NCBI GenBank assembly: GCA_037952775.1
Contig: JBANAY010000003.1
Location: 19,716,001 to 19,780,000, forward strand
DNA: 64,000 nt
DNA from: Clonostachys chloroleuca
Taxonomy: Eukaryota > Ascomycota > Sordariomycetes > Hypocreales > Bionectriaceae
Reading direction: 5' to 3'
Positions 1 through 10,383 of this stretch are shown in pieces. The position numbers and the translations under genes are program-made. Below the pieces are notes generated by a model, which saw only the letters and a program-made list of their open reading frames with translations, had not been told where the DNA came from and searched no databases. Position 1 is the stretch's first letter; every line of letters starts with the position of its first letter.

Positions 1-109
1 TAATAAGGTACTTATATAAGCCAAACTTCGTTCTAAATGCTGTTTTCTATTCGTCTCCTTCTTTTATTTGTATTAAGTTATAAGCTCCCTTCAGATCTAG
101 TGTGGTAAA

Positions 110-328
110 CTACTGTTTGCCCTGTAACCGGTCTCTGAGTTCTGTAATTAGCGGTAGGGGTGTTCTGTTTTTACGTGTAATCTTATTTAGTTGGCAATAG
201 TTAATAACTAAACGGAGTTTACTATTTTTCTTAGGTATGAATATTACAGGGTATCCTGCGGATAAAGTTGATAACTGTATGTAGCCTTTTGCTAATATAT
301 TATTAATATATTCGCGGAGTGTTTGCAA
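110..328 (-). pseudogene. Reverse transcriptase fragment of G1
   Basis: A 72-codon open piece with the Ty3/gypsy RT signature: GYPVIFIPKKNSKLRLVINY, then CQLNKIT and PLPLI. In the family this is the fingers/palm start (K-x-R-x-V-x-D-Y-R-x-L-N); here the Asp is Asn and the Arg is Cys, both explained by single G-to-A or C-to-T changes. The YLDD box lies beyond the left edge; its homologue in G2 is near 30270. Confidence 0.85.
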
Positions 329-3183
329 CTGAGGTTCTGTGAGGTTGTAGAGTTTGTAGAAGGCTGGTTCTCCTCTGTTGATAATGGAGATTTCGTGATC
401 CTATTGGCTGTATTATGGTAATCTGGTTTCTAGGGTTTCCTTGAATAGCTTGTTGTATTTCTGGTATTCCTTCGGGATATAATCTAGTCTTCCCCTTTTG
501 AGGTGTTCCTCTTTATCTTTTTGTAGTTATTCTTTTCTGGCTTGCTTGTGCTATAGATTGAACTTGATATTATAATTGTGTTTTTATTGATTTGTTATAT
601 ATGTCCAATCGATGAAATCTATTTCTGGGGGTCGTTCTAATTTTTATATCTGGCTTAAGATTTATTTTATTTGTTGTAATTCTTAGCGGGATAGATTTTT
701 TGGTGTACCAGGTTGTGGTGCTGTTAAGGCTGTAACTACTGTATCTACTTGTTGTTGCGAGTTGTTATTTTGGTTTTTTATAGTAGTACTTTCAGTTGTT
801 GAGGAATCATTATATTCTTCTAATATCTGATGAAATTTTGATTTCTGTTGATCCTGATATAAGTTCGTAAGAGTGTCCCTCTACTCTATGCGGCCGGTGA
901 ACTAGTCTATCAGTGGGTTTGTATCTCGTAGCTATGGTAATCCTAATATAATGTTATAGGAATTTAATGGTACTAAGTCGTATGTAATGTCGAATTTCTT
1001 TCCTTGGATCTCGGTTGTGAGGTGATCGGTCTTAGAGTTGATGATTCTGTTGTTATACTTAAATGATGTTCCGTCCGGAGTTATAATATTATAGGACTTC
1101 TTCTTCGTTCTCTATAGTAAGCGGAGTCAGTTAATTACTGCTGGTGAGATATAGTTGTATGATGCTCTATAGTCTATCTATGCTGTGAGCGGGTGTCCCT
1201 TGATCTTAATGTCTGTGATGATATTGATTGAATTTCCTCCCTCTATAGCTCCTAGGGTCTTCTGATCTAATATTATTTTACTGCGCTGTAGCCCTGTTAC
1301 AGACGGTTCGTGTTGTTTTTTGCCTGGTTGACTTGTTGCTCGAGCTGTTCTCGCTCTTCTTTATTCTTGGGTACCTATTTTAGGATATCCGTAAGGGTTC
1401 TTGGTTTATCTGTGGAACCAGGGATAAATTGTTTGTATTTCTTTTTCTAATTATTCAGTTCGTTGATTAGTGTAGGTATCCTATCGTCAGAGTGGGCTTT
1501 GTCCTATTCCTTTTTGTTAGTGGAGGTGATTTCCTGTTCCTCTGTGTTGCTGCTTTCTCTGCTATCCGTTGGAGATGGTGCGCCTTGTTTGCGGTGTTGT
1601 TTTATTTCTTCTTCCTACAGTTGGTGCTGCTGTAGGTGTGTTTTGGCAGGATTTGTGTCGTCGTCGCTATACTTAGCTAATTCTAGTGCTATAGTTTTGG
1701 CTTCCAGGTGGTTCCTGTACTTCCAGTTGCGGTATTGTTCGATTCGACTGTTGTATTCAGCTGTTGCTTGATCTTCGAGGTCCTTGTTCTTGTGTTATAA
1801 TTCGATTTTAGCCTTTTTGTGAACCTTGTACCTTGGTTCAGTATATAATTCTGCTGGTAGTTCGCTGTAGGTATATTCTTCAGGGTATTCTTCTAAGTCT
1901 TCCTTAAAGATGGTATATTGTTTTGTACCCTGTTGTTGGTATATGAATTGTTGTGTCTGTTCTGCAGTATATTTGTCGGGTATCCTTCCGTTAGGGTATA
2001 GAAAGAAATTGTTCTTGGCCTTCTCTGTTCAATGTACTTGGTATTGATTGTTGTAGCAGGTTATCTATGATTCCAGAGGGTGGTTATGCGTCTATGTTGT
2101 CTTTATGCAGATCGGTATTTCGTATGTGCTGTTACCGAGCTGTATAGTACTGATAGTATTGTTTCTAAAAATGACCAGTTCTTCTGATACGTCTGGATGT
2201 TATTCCTGTATCCTTATTTGATGGTATGCGTGGAGTTCGCTGTGTTCAGCTTCTATCTCTATCCTTGTCTGTTAGTACTGCTCCTTCTTAGTGGAGTTTC
2301 GTGGAATGACTCTGTTAGTGTAGCAGAATATGTATTTGTATTTAGTGGGTAGTCTAAATCCTAGGACTGGTTCCCCTCGTTTAAGCTTTTCCTTAAGCTT
2401 TTGGAAGATCTGCTGGATCTCCTCTTGTTGTTTCCTGGCTATGCTGAGTTTTGCGTGTTCCTCAGGTTCTAGTACTTCTTGGAAAATGGGTGCGTCTTTT
2501 AGAGGATACTTAGGAATTATAATAGTTGTAGGGGTTTCTTCCCGGTCGATCTTATGTATTATTCCTAAAACTTTGGTATTGGTTTTCCCAATTGCCCCTA
2601 ATTGCTTCTTGCCGTCCTTGGCAGGTTTCTAATCTTTCTTCTTGTCTTTCTTAGGTTCTGGATATTGGGGTGAAATATATCCAACCTTGTTGCAATTATA
2701 GCATTTGCGTTTTTCCACAGCTCCTAGCTCCATAGGACCTGCATGCGTCCCAGAGACTGCGGTACGTTGTTGTTGTGGTTTCCTAGTGTTGGCAGAGTAA
2801 TTTGTTTTCTTGCTGTGAGTTCGCTACTGGTACTGTCGGTCGTCGATTCTTATAGCCATAGTTATGTATTCGTGAATGCTTGCTGGCCGGTCTTCCTTGT
2901 AGAGTTCTTTTTGCACTTCTTCTTTTAGCCTGTCAAAGTAATGAGATATAGCTTGTTCCTCGTCCTATCCAGTCTTAGCTAAGAGCTGGAGGTACCTAGT
3001 GCTGAAAGTCGTGTATGATCCTTTCTGAGAGAGCAGATTGATATTGTGTTCCGCCTTACGTTTCTTATCCTGGATTCCAAAGGTTTATCGAAGGACTTCT
3101 ACAAAGTAGTCGAAACTTGTTATGATGTTGATAGTTCATTGGTCCCCCTGTTCGCTGAGGTATCTCCTTATAACAGGTTCGAA
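329..3183 (-). pseudogene. RIP-damaged gag/pol middle of G1 (CCHC knuckle, protease)
   Basis: No long open frame, but domain traces are readable on the minus strand. At about 2665-2710 a CCHC knuckle reads C-Y-N-C-N-K-V-G-Y followed by a second Tyr where the last Cys should be: both the His and the final Cys codons have become TAT, consistent with C-to-T change. At about 1120-1180 the retropepsin active site reads I-D-Y-R-A-S-Y-N, with the catalytic Asp kept but the Gly of D-S/T-G-A replaced by Arg. Both changes would abolish function. Most stops are TAG/TAA at positions where G2-type copies suggest CAG/CAA. Confidence 0.7.
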
Positions 3184-3714
3184 CTAATTGAGTGCACCTC
3201 CCTTGAGTTGTGAGTGGGCGTACGTAACCTTCCTTTCCTCCGTTCCGAGGGTAATGGGAAAGTAGTTGAAGTATACTTGAAGTTGAGTTACGAATCCTTG
3301 GAGTTGGTCTTGTGTTCTATCGAACATCTCGGGTGGTGGTGGCTTAAGTAGTTGCCCTGGCTCTCTTCCTTGAACGGCGGTTGCGGCTTGAGCCTGGAGG
3401 TTGGTATGTATGGCGGCTTGCTGCGCTATGAGGGCTGTTGTATTGGCCAACTCTTGGCGAGTGTCCGCAAGGTACGCGTTGAGCTGATTAACTTGGTCTC
3501 GTAAGAGCTGTATGTCTTCAGCATGGTTGTCGTCGTCGCTGCTGTCGTCGCTGTCCTCGTCCATAGCGTTATCCTCGACGGTTGGAGCAGGTGGGTTGTT
3601 GTTGGCAGCAGGAGCATGCTGTTGCTGAGTTTGAGGTACTGCGGCGGCCATAATGTCTTCTTCGTTATTGCACAGCGATTGAGACAAGGTAATCGGCTGA
3701 ACAAGAGTTATCAA
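3184..3714 (-). CDS. gag: Gag-like protein of G1, N-terminal part
   Basis: An open frame of 176 codons just downstream of the 5' LTR. The N-terminal half is Gln/Asn/Pro-rich and acidic (about residues 25-70), followed by a predicted helical stretch with many Gln/Leu residues. The C-terminal part has the gag capsid-like pattern with PPPEMFD near residue 125 and a QLQVYF segment after it. The true start may be the internal Met-Ala-Ala-Ala about 21 codons in. The frame closes where RIP-type stops begin; homologous sequence continues leftwards to the zinc knuckle, so this is a truncated gag. The frame at 3426-3704 on the same strand is its shadow. Confidence 0.75.
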   Translation of the reverse strand: MITLVQPITLSQSLCNNEEDIMAAAVPQTQQQHAPAANNNPPAPTVEDNAMDEDSDDSSDDDNHAEDIQLLRDQVNQLNAYLADTRQELANTTALIAQQAAIHTNLQAQAATAVQGREPGQLLKPPPPEMFDRTQDQLQGFVTQLQVYFNYFPITLGTEERKVTYAHSQLKGGALN

Positions 3715-3716
3715 TG

Positions 3717-4094
3717 TGTGACGGTTGGATGACTTACACTGGACGGGGGTCTAGGGTAGGTCGGGGTTGAACTAATCAGAGTGTTGTTCTGAGTGGTGTG
3801 ATCAGGTTGTCTTAGGCTGTGCAATGCGAGTCACTGTCAATGTGCGAGTATTGTGGAGCTAGTAACAATAGATGCGTAGATGATGTTATTGATAACTGTC
3901 TGAAAGAATGTTCTATCTAGTGAAATGAATGTGCATATATACTAGGGCGATATGTACGATATGGTCCATATCGTTGGTGATCGACTGGCGTTATGGTTGA
4001 TATGTAGAATATCAACTATATCGTTTGGTTGCACGTGGCCACGCGTGATGACTAAGGTTGGTTCGGTTGGGTGATGCAGGGGTGGTTCGTAACA
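3717..4094 (-). repeat. 5' LTR of G1 (378 bp)
   Basis: Read on the minus strand it runs TGTTACGAAC...CCGTCACA, giving canonical TG...CA ends. The gag-proximal half matches the G2 LTR closely; the distal half (about 3945-4080, the U3 side) does not resemble the G2 U3 at all until the last ten bases. Ends were fixed by comparison with the two 375-bp LTRs of G2, whose ends are set by a TSD. Confidence 0.88.
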
Positions 4095-5269
4095 AGTTCT
4101 TTCCCTTTACTAATCTTACTTAATTACTACTTAGTCCCTTTAAGTCTTTACTTAAGAGCTTACTCCTTCTTCTATTTAGCTCTCTAACCTGTCTATTATA
4201 GATACTATAATAATATCTCTATATCTATCAGAGTACTTATAGTATTATCTAAGTAGATAAAAATTAAATATTAGCTCGGTACTAGAGAAGTAGAGTTAGT
4301 ATAGTATTAATAAAAGCCTAAGACTAATAGTTAAAAGGTAATAAATTACTTATTATCTCTATAATAGATAATATAGAGTATAAGTATAAGATACTAAAAA
4401 GATTAAATTTAATTAGAATATATATTTTATCTTAAGTATAACTAAAGATAGACTACTGAAGGTTTATATATAAGAGATATAAAGTAATAGGTAGTACTTA
4501 TCTAGTAGTAATTTATAGCTAATTATTAGATACTTAGAATCTTATTTATACTAGCTATAATTAGTCTAAATAAGCTATTATATAATTTTATATATTTAGA
4601 ATTAATTATATCAGCTCTAAATATATTAATAAAATATTATAGGTTACTTAGTATATAGTTAGGTTCTAAAGTCTTTAGTCTTATTATACTGCTAAATTAT
4701 ATTCTTAAAGGTATATACTAATTATTCCATTAAGTTAATAATACTAAAGCTATAACCTATATATATATTATAATCTGGTTAAGGGTCTAGTCTCTACTGA
4801 GTAATCCGGAAAGCTTTAGATTAAAGACTGATACCTTTTATAAAGGTTAGGACTAGGTAAAATAATAGTAGGATAGATTATTACTTAAGCTGCTAAAATA
4901 CTATCTATTCTTAGATAAGAATACTAATTTCCAAGTAGTCTAGTTATATTACTCTACTTTAAAGGCTATTTCCTATAAAATTTTATTCTATATAGTAGCT
5001 GACCTTCTAATATACTTATAACCTGCAGTATTTCACCCTTAGATACTATATAGTAATATTAGTACCTCTTAACTATATATAGAGAAATTTTCTTTATTAT
5101 TAAATTTAACCCTACTATCTAGAGAAATCTAAATTTTAAATATAACTTTCATTAGCCTGATAAACTATTTAATACTCGGTACCTTCTGTCTCAAGGCCTC
5201 TGGCTCGTTGGGGCACTATTCGTAATATACAGTCGAGTGCCGACTATATGGATATAAATCTCATTGAAT
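4095..5269. other. AT-rich RIP-like tract without recognisable genes
   Basis: About 1.1 kb with nearly no CpA or TpG, rich in TA and CTA. I could not align it to any of the other elements in the window and saw no domain in six frames. Base composition becomes normal at about 5165-5180. Confidence 0.6.
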
Positions 5270-5273
5270 AAGT

Positions 5274-5556
5274 TGTATTCCTAGCTGAGTAGTTCACTAC
5301 CTACAGCTTGCGCGGACGACCTTAACACTTCCAACCTTATCCTTGCACAAATCTCCGTAAATTCCTTTTCTGCAGTCGTATATTTGAGCCTAAGAACACT
5401 TTCTATCATATAATATAGCCCTTCTTGCATATTACGAGGTATAATCTCCTACTTCTGCCTATTTCGTACATTGTAGAGTATAACGCGCGGAAGCATCAAC
5501 AGGTAGGCATACGTGAATGATTGTATGCTCAGAATTTGGTGAATGGCCAGCAGATA
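5274..5556 (-). pseudogene. Degraded coding trace of unknown family
   Basis: Read on the minus strand from about 5547, a frame stays open for some 90 codons with a single TAG, in DNA of normal composition. It includes a hydrophobic start (AIHQILSIQSFTYAYLLMLP) and then a charged helical part (EGLYYMIESVLRL, KEFTEICARIRLEVLRSS). It lies just downstream of the HET gene on the same strand and could be the remains of an extra exon or of a neighbouring gene. I do not recognise it. Confidence 0.3.
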
Positions 5557-5747
5557 TCAAATTTGGGCGTCAGTAATCACCTTCTCCTTAGCCAATGAGA
5601 TGAATTGACAAGCTTGTAAGCACAGGTAGCGGTGAAAGCAGCGGAGAATATAACTGTTATATCTGAACTCTTTTAAGTTCATAATTAAGTTACGCCCCGC
5701 CCAGCTATAAATAAGAAGACAGGTAAATGGATGAGAGTAGGGTGCAT

Positions 5748-7611
5748 TCAAATAACTCGGACGCCGGATTGTCGCCGTGATAGGTACCCCACTTGAACTC
5801 TTCCAATTCCAACTCTTTCGTACTCGTTATCCGCTTTCGACCCTACTTTCAGCCTCACAACTAATATGTGATATTCTTGTCTCTCGGCACTCCTTCCAGG
5901 GCCTGTCCTGCCTATGACAACAGCCCGTTCATTGTCAAAGTCTTCCCCATGTTTGACGTCATACATGGCCCATCCACGTACCGTTTCACCCGAATCCAAT
6001 ACCTCGTAACGCCCGGTGTCGGACCTTTCCTCCCGATTTAAATGGCAATCCCGGAACGTCCATATATCGGTGATCAGAGCTCTCTTATCTTCTTGGTCGA
6101 ACTTAAGTTTTTCGAATACGTCCAACTTGCCGCAATCGACCTCCTCAAACTCAATGAACTTGATGCCTCCCGGATATGCCATCCAGGACCACGATGGCAC
6201 TTTATCAGATTCTTCGTACTTGATCCGCTCTGTCTTCTCCAGTTCCGACCGTTGCCAAAGAAGGCTTCTGTGAAAGAAGAACTCAAACACGCCGTACCGT
6301 GCTTGACGCGATAGTGCTCTTTCGATACGCTGCGCTAAGCCAGATATTGCAACAGCTCTGTCGGTAGATTTCGAGAGGCCACGCTTTGAGTAATCCTCTA
6401 AGAAGGACTGAAGGAAAGTAATAGTATTGCGGAATCCGGATGTGCGGAGCCGATCCGGAAAATTTGGGTCGAGTTTGAAATACGTTTTCTTGCCATTTGA
6501 GCTAAAGAGTCGTTCCAGTTAGAACGTATCAATTTCCGGCGGTTCACAGGGTTTTTACCTCGTCAATCGAGTCATATTCTCGCAGTACACACCGTCGCCA
6601 CATTCGAAATACATCTGGCGTGCGCCGAAATGGATGGTTCGGCAAGATAAGAGCCTCTCTTGCATAACCCAAGCTCGCGTGTTGAGCGTAGCCTGCTCCA
6701 CTTCCTCATCGAAATCGCACTTATCGGTGGACACATAGATGTGTCGCCCTGAACCATCTTGAACGTAGACACTGCTGGCGTCTCGCTTAAGGAATCCCGC
6801 GTTCGAATCGACAGCCGATGTTGCAGCGAGGGTGCAGTAAGCCGAAGAATAGACATCTTCCATGCGCTTAGCTTCGTCTTTCCAGTCTCCGTCGGGCCCC
6901 TGCTTGATACAGAGCGAGTCAATCCAGAGGTAATGCACCTCCAGCTCTCTTGCCACCTCGATAGCGTCTCGGAAAGTCTGTGGCAGATCCACGATCCTGA
7001 ACCCTTTTCGCCGATCGCTAATATTGCTTGTGGTTGTGCAATATCCTGGCACCGTCTCGGGTTCAAGCATGCCCCAACAATGTGACAACGCAATATACTT
7101 CTCTGCTCCTATTTCCTGACCGGAAATGAGTCGTAAGTTATGTGAGTCAACCACCTGGAGAAGTCTTGTCGGCCTTGTCGGCTTATTGTCGGACCGCTTG
7201 CAACCATGGTGGCCCTTGTCACAGCGTTGGAGCCATGCGCGAAGCAGTGCGATGCGCAGAGGATGAGGCAAGACTGGGAAGCCGACCTGAGCACGGTCGT
7301 CAGACTCTTTCAAGGACACTAAGAGAGGACATTTAGCAAGTCTTGCCCTACGAAATATTTGTGGATCGAAGATACTAACCTAGGTCTGAACAGAGCCTGA
7401 GAATACGACGTCCATCACACAGCTGGCAAGAATCCACAGCGATACGCAGGTTACAGACATTGACATTGCCTCCGGAGAATAGCATGGCGCTGCAGTCGGT
7501 GCAGAATTGCGTCGGGGCTGTTGACCTCAATAACGTACGAAATTGTTCGGGCCATTTCCCAACGAATTCTTGGGCGAAGTCATTATCAAAGTCCTGATTC
7601 CAGTCATCGGA
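5748..7611 (-). CDS. HET-domain (heterokaryon incompatibility) protein, three visible exons
   Basis: Exons 7611-7380, 7318-6559 and 6501-5748 join in frame to 581 codons plus stop. Intron 7319-7379 (61 nt) is GTTAGT...CTTAG. Intron 6502-6558 (57 nt) is GTAAAA...CTAAC...TTTAG, so the two in-frame stops there are intronic and not damage. HET hallmarks: Cys pairs near the N-terminus (FCTDCSAMLF, SCQLC), YIALSHCWG at about residues 152-160, LPQTFRDAIEVARELEVHYLWID then SLCIKQ in the next 45 residues, LNTRAWVMQERLLSCR, and PSWSWMAYPGG in the last exon. HET proteins act in allorecognition and trigger cell death on non-self contact; no partner domain (NACHT, ankyrin) is seen. The 5' end is unsettled: no ATG begins the first visible exon, but a good acceptor (CTTAAC...GCGTAG) ends at 7612, so an upstream exon is expected. 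Confidence 0.82.
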
Positions 7612-7650
7612 CTACGCTCGTATTAAGTTAAGAAATATCAATAATACGCT

Positions 7651-8626
7651 TATACAAATAGAGATCCACCTACCTCCTATACCAGCAGATACCACTAGGT
7701 CAGCATTAACTACTCTCACACAGTATCGGAGATTTACTTACAAGCTACACCAGCAGATACCACTAGGTCAGTATCAGCTACTCTCACACAGTATCAGAGA
7801 TCTACTTACCCCCTATACCAATAGATACCACTAGGTTAATATCAACTATTCTCATATAGTATCAGAGATCCACTTACCCCCTATACCAATAGATACCACT
7901 AGGTTAGTATTAACTACTCTTATATAGCATCGGAGATCTACTTACAAGCTATACCAGTAGATACCACTAGGTTAGTAGCAGCTACTCTTATATAGCATCA
8001 GAGATCCACTTACATCCTATACCAACAGATACTACTAGATCAGCAATAACTACTCTTATACAGCATCGGAAATCTACTTACCCGCTATACCAGCAGATAC
8101 CACTAGGTCAATATCAACTACTCTCATATAGTATCAAAGATTCACTTACATACTATACCAGCAGATACCACTAGGTCAGTATTAACTACTCTTATACAGC
8201 ATCGGAGATTCACTTACAAGCTATATCAGCAGACACCACTAGATCAGCATCAGCTACTCTCATATAATATCAAAGATCTACCTACATCCTATACCAGTAG
8301 ATACCACTAGGTCAGCATTAACTACTCTTATACAGTATCAGAGATTCACTTACAAGCTATACCAGCAGATACCACTAGGTTAGTATCAGCTATATAATAT
8401 CAAAGATCTACCTACATCCTATACCAGTAGATACCACTAGATCAGTATTAACTACTCTTACACAGCATCGGAGATTTACTTACAAGCTATACCAGTAGAT
8501 ACCACTAGGTTAATATTAACTACTCTCACATAGTATCAGAGATTTACTTACAAGCTACACCAGCAGGTACCACTAGGTCAGTATTAACTACTCTCGCACA
8601 GCATCAGAGGCCCACTTACTTCCTAT
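7651..8626. repeat. 68-bp minisatellite array, about 14 units
   Basis: Tandem units of 68 bp (CTAGG spaced exactly 68 bp, e.g. 7763 and 7831), with C/T and G/A differences between units like those RIP makes; one unit is internally shortened near 8390. Read on the minus strand (the HET direction) most units contain GTAAGT (GTAGGT in a few) and, 47 nt later, an end CTGACCTAG, i.e. intron-like borders leaving 21 nt between. The unit nearest the HET gene supplies a GTAGGT exactly 62 nt upstream of the HET acceptor at 7612. The 21-nt piece has an in-frame TAG in the phase needed by the HET exon, so I see no coding role. Confidence 0.9.
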
Positions 8627-8713
8627 ATCCAAAAACCTTGTTAATGCAAGCCTTAAAAAGTTATCGCGAGGTTATTTACATTCTAGATTCATTTTATTAG
8701 CCTTGGTATTCTT

Positions 8714-8880
8714 TTATTTATTGACTGATCTTACACTGAAAAACTTGTTATCGTCGCTTGCGGATGCCATTTTGCTCAAGCTTAAACTAGTCAGGTTGAC
8801 TATCGTAAACACTTTCGTAATGTAGCTTTGACGTTGGATGAATTGTAAGGATTTATTTTGGGCAGAAGCCGGGCCATACC
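8714..8880 (-). pseudogene. WD40-repeat fragment, minus strand
   Basis: The minus-strand frame ending at 8714 finishes with SYITKVFTIVNLTSL and then SKMASASDDNKFFSVRSV, which follows the blade pattern of WD40 repeats in fungal NLR proteins (S-x-V-T-x-V-x-F-S ... LASASDD-x-T-x-(K/R)-(I/L)-W-S-V). The Trp of the blade is lost (FFSVRSV). Only one blade is readable; the rest of the 92-codon frame has no recognisable similarity. Confidence 0.5.
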
Positions 8881-9004
8881 GTTGCTGCCCAATGGACCGG
8901 CGTGGCTGAGCTAAAACAGGTGTCGCAGGCGCCATCACGTGATTCCGCACGTAACCGCTCCTACCTGCCCTAGGTTTAGCTCGCTGCGCCACGCCTGCGC
9001 AGGA

Positions 9005-9346
9005 ACGCCTCAGATGTCAACCCAGCACAGATACATGACAGGACGGTCAAGATCTGGGACGCGGCCACGGGCGCGTGCGTGCAGACGCTCGACGTTGGGA
9101 GAACATTATATCACCTTTCATTCGATCCAACGACAAACACTCTCCTCTCAACCGACATAGGGCTCTTAACCTGGATCACCCGGCTCTACCGCCTGCCATT
9201 GATGATCGGTCGACTGCAATAACCTTACGGAGTGTTCGCCATTCTGGCTGGGGTATAAGCACCGACGGTGTATGGATTGTTAAAGATGGAAAGGAGATGC
9301 TTTGGCTACCTCCGGACTATCGAGAATTTCCGGAGCAGATCTGATG
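9005..9346 (+). pseudogene. C-terminal relic of an NLR-type WD40 protein (frameshifted)
   Basis: Frame one reads DRTVKIWDAATGACVQTLDV and continues FDPTTNTLLSTDIG, a last WD40 blade; from about 9165 the match moves to another frame ending GWGISTDGVWIVKDGKEMLW then LPPDYREFPE and a stop. This is the tail usual in fungal NACHT-WD40 proteins (GYGIS-x-D-x-x-W-I ... LLWLPPEYR). A frameshift therefore lies near 9160-9175. Between the ASD and DRT of the blade there is a 21-bp in-frame insertion (9014-9034). The N-terminal effector and NACHT parts are absent. Confidence 0.72.
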
Positions 9347-9388
9347 AGTCCTTGCCAGCTATTCAAATCTCGCCAGCTATCCAAACCT

Positions 9389-9462
9389 ACCTTGCTGGCC
9401 AAGTACCCTGCCTCCACCCTCCAGATTCTCGGCGCCGAGAAGGCCCTGTTCCGCAGCCATCC
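9389..9462 (+). pseudogene. Captured Nop56-like gene fragment
   Basis: The frame at 9302-9706 contains LAKYPASTLQILGAEKALFR, an almost perfect match to the conserved core of the snoRNP protein Nop56 (the family reads AKYPAST-x-QILGAEKALFRALKT). Similarity stops abruptly after FR; the rest of the frame looks unrelated. Nop56 is single-copy and essential, so this is a short duplicated piece and not the gene. Confidence 0.6.
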
Positions 9463-9635
9463 AGGGCACCGCGCGTCCAGGGCACTATGCTGTCGTGCTC
9501 GACACTCCTGGACGCTGGAGATGGTCGAGGAGGAAGCGAGCTGGAAGTCATTTGCAGATGCTGGCTTCGGAGGCTTAGGGATCGTATCAAGATATTTGCC
9601 CTTGGGGTTATGCCGAGGGTTGGCTAGATCTTCCG

Positions 9636-10383
9636 TGTATTGGGTAGTTATGGTTCCTAATAACGTGCTATCTAAGCTGAAAGCTAATGTCTCTATTCTA
9701 TGCTAGGTAGATATAAGCCTGCTTGCTCTTAGAACCTGTATGTAATGTATTAGGCTTAGTAATAAGGCTAAGAGTACGGTGTCCTTTAGGGTCCTTTTCC
9801 CTTACGTGCTAGGTAACCTACTAAAGTGCAAATTCGTTTTTTACAGAGACAACAGCAAGTATTATACTCCTGCGCTGCTCTATATACAACAAAACGAGGG
9901 ACTTAACAAGTTTGGCATCCTCCGGTGATTAGTCTTTATTACCTGCTATAAATAGACCTAGAAGATCAACAAGAGTAAGATAAGGCTAGGTTAGAGATAA
10001 CACTTCTACTCATAGGATGTCACTACAAAAGACTTTGTCTATCCCTATAAGCCCTATAACCTCTATTACATCTTAAATAACTAAACCAAGATCTAAATCC
10101 ATCTTATTAAGCTTGAACTTCTCTAATCTCTGGCGCTCCTTATTAGAGCAGCCTAACCTAGGAATAATAGAGACACTAAGGCCTTCGTTTTACTAGTAGG
10201 AGGTATATTAAAGGATTAACTCGGTTATAAAGCGAGTACAAAGAGCGTCTTTAGTTAGGAAGGCTAAACCAGATATCGCCTCTAGGATAGAACTCTTCCC
10301 AAAGGACTAGTCCCTATATATAATGATCTAAGGAAGCTCGATATATTAACTAATGCCTTATGAACGTAAAGAATCAATAATAT
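9636..10383 (-). pseudogene. Dynamin-type GTPase relic
   Basis: Minus-strand translation gives an interrupted dynamin GTPase domain: ELPQII then a damaged G1 loop ending GKSSILEAISG, then FPTKDALCTRFATELIL (family FPTKD-x-LCTRFATE), DLDLG, TLVDLLGLF (family VDLPG), EDAKLVKSLVL, ILAVVSVKNEFAL, and near 9730 LSLITKPNTL (family LITKPDTL). The G1 Gly/Asp residues are altered, the G3 Pro is Leu, and several TAA/TAG stops interrupt it. Fungal dynamin-like proteins of this type resemble Mx/vacuolar sorting dynamins. The middle and effector domains are missing. Composition suggests mild RIP. Confidence 0.8.

Larger units (their letters stand above)
1..4094 (-). mobile_element. Ty3/gypsy retrotransposon G1, 5' part (runs off the left edge)
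   Basis: Minus-strand element: 5' LTR at 3717-4094, then leftwards gag, CCHC knuckle, protease and the start of reverse transcriptase; the rest lies outside the window. It aligns base for base with 30363-34074 of the complete element G2, which fixes its identity and polarity. RIP has acted but mildly: many CpA remain, gag is still open, and pol is broken by scattered stops. The base after the LTR begins AGTTC (4095-4099), one candidate copy of its 5-bp target duplication; the partner is outside the window. Confidence 0.93.

Noticed and set aside
5557..5751. Separate 64-codon gene after HET
   Set aside because: Begins with TTG overlapping the HET stop codon, with no domain and no ATG; probably chance.
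6502..6558. Two nonsense mutations in the HET gene
   Set aside because: The stretch has GTAAAA, CTAAC and TTTAG and is 57 nt long, a consensus intron in frame; the stops are intronic.
6555..7319. HET protein starting at 7319
   Set aside because: The codon there is GTG and overlaps a splice acceptor; coding similarity continues upstream across a 61-nt intron.
7651..8626. CRISPR-like array
   Set aside because: Units are contiguous 68-mers without unique spacers, in a eukaryotic context; it is a minisatellite.
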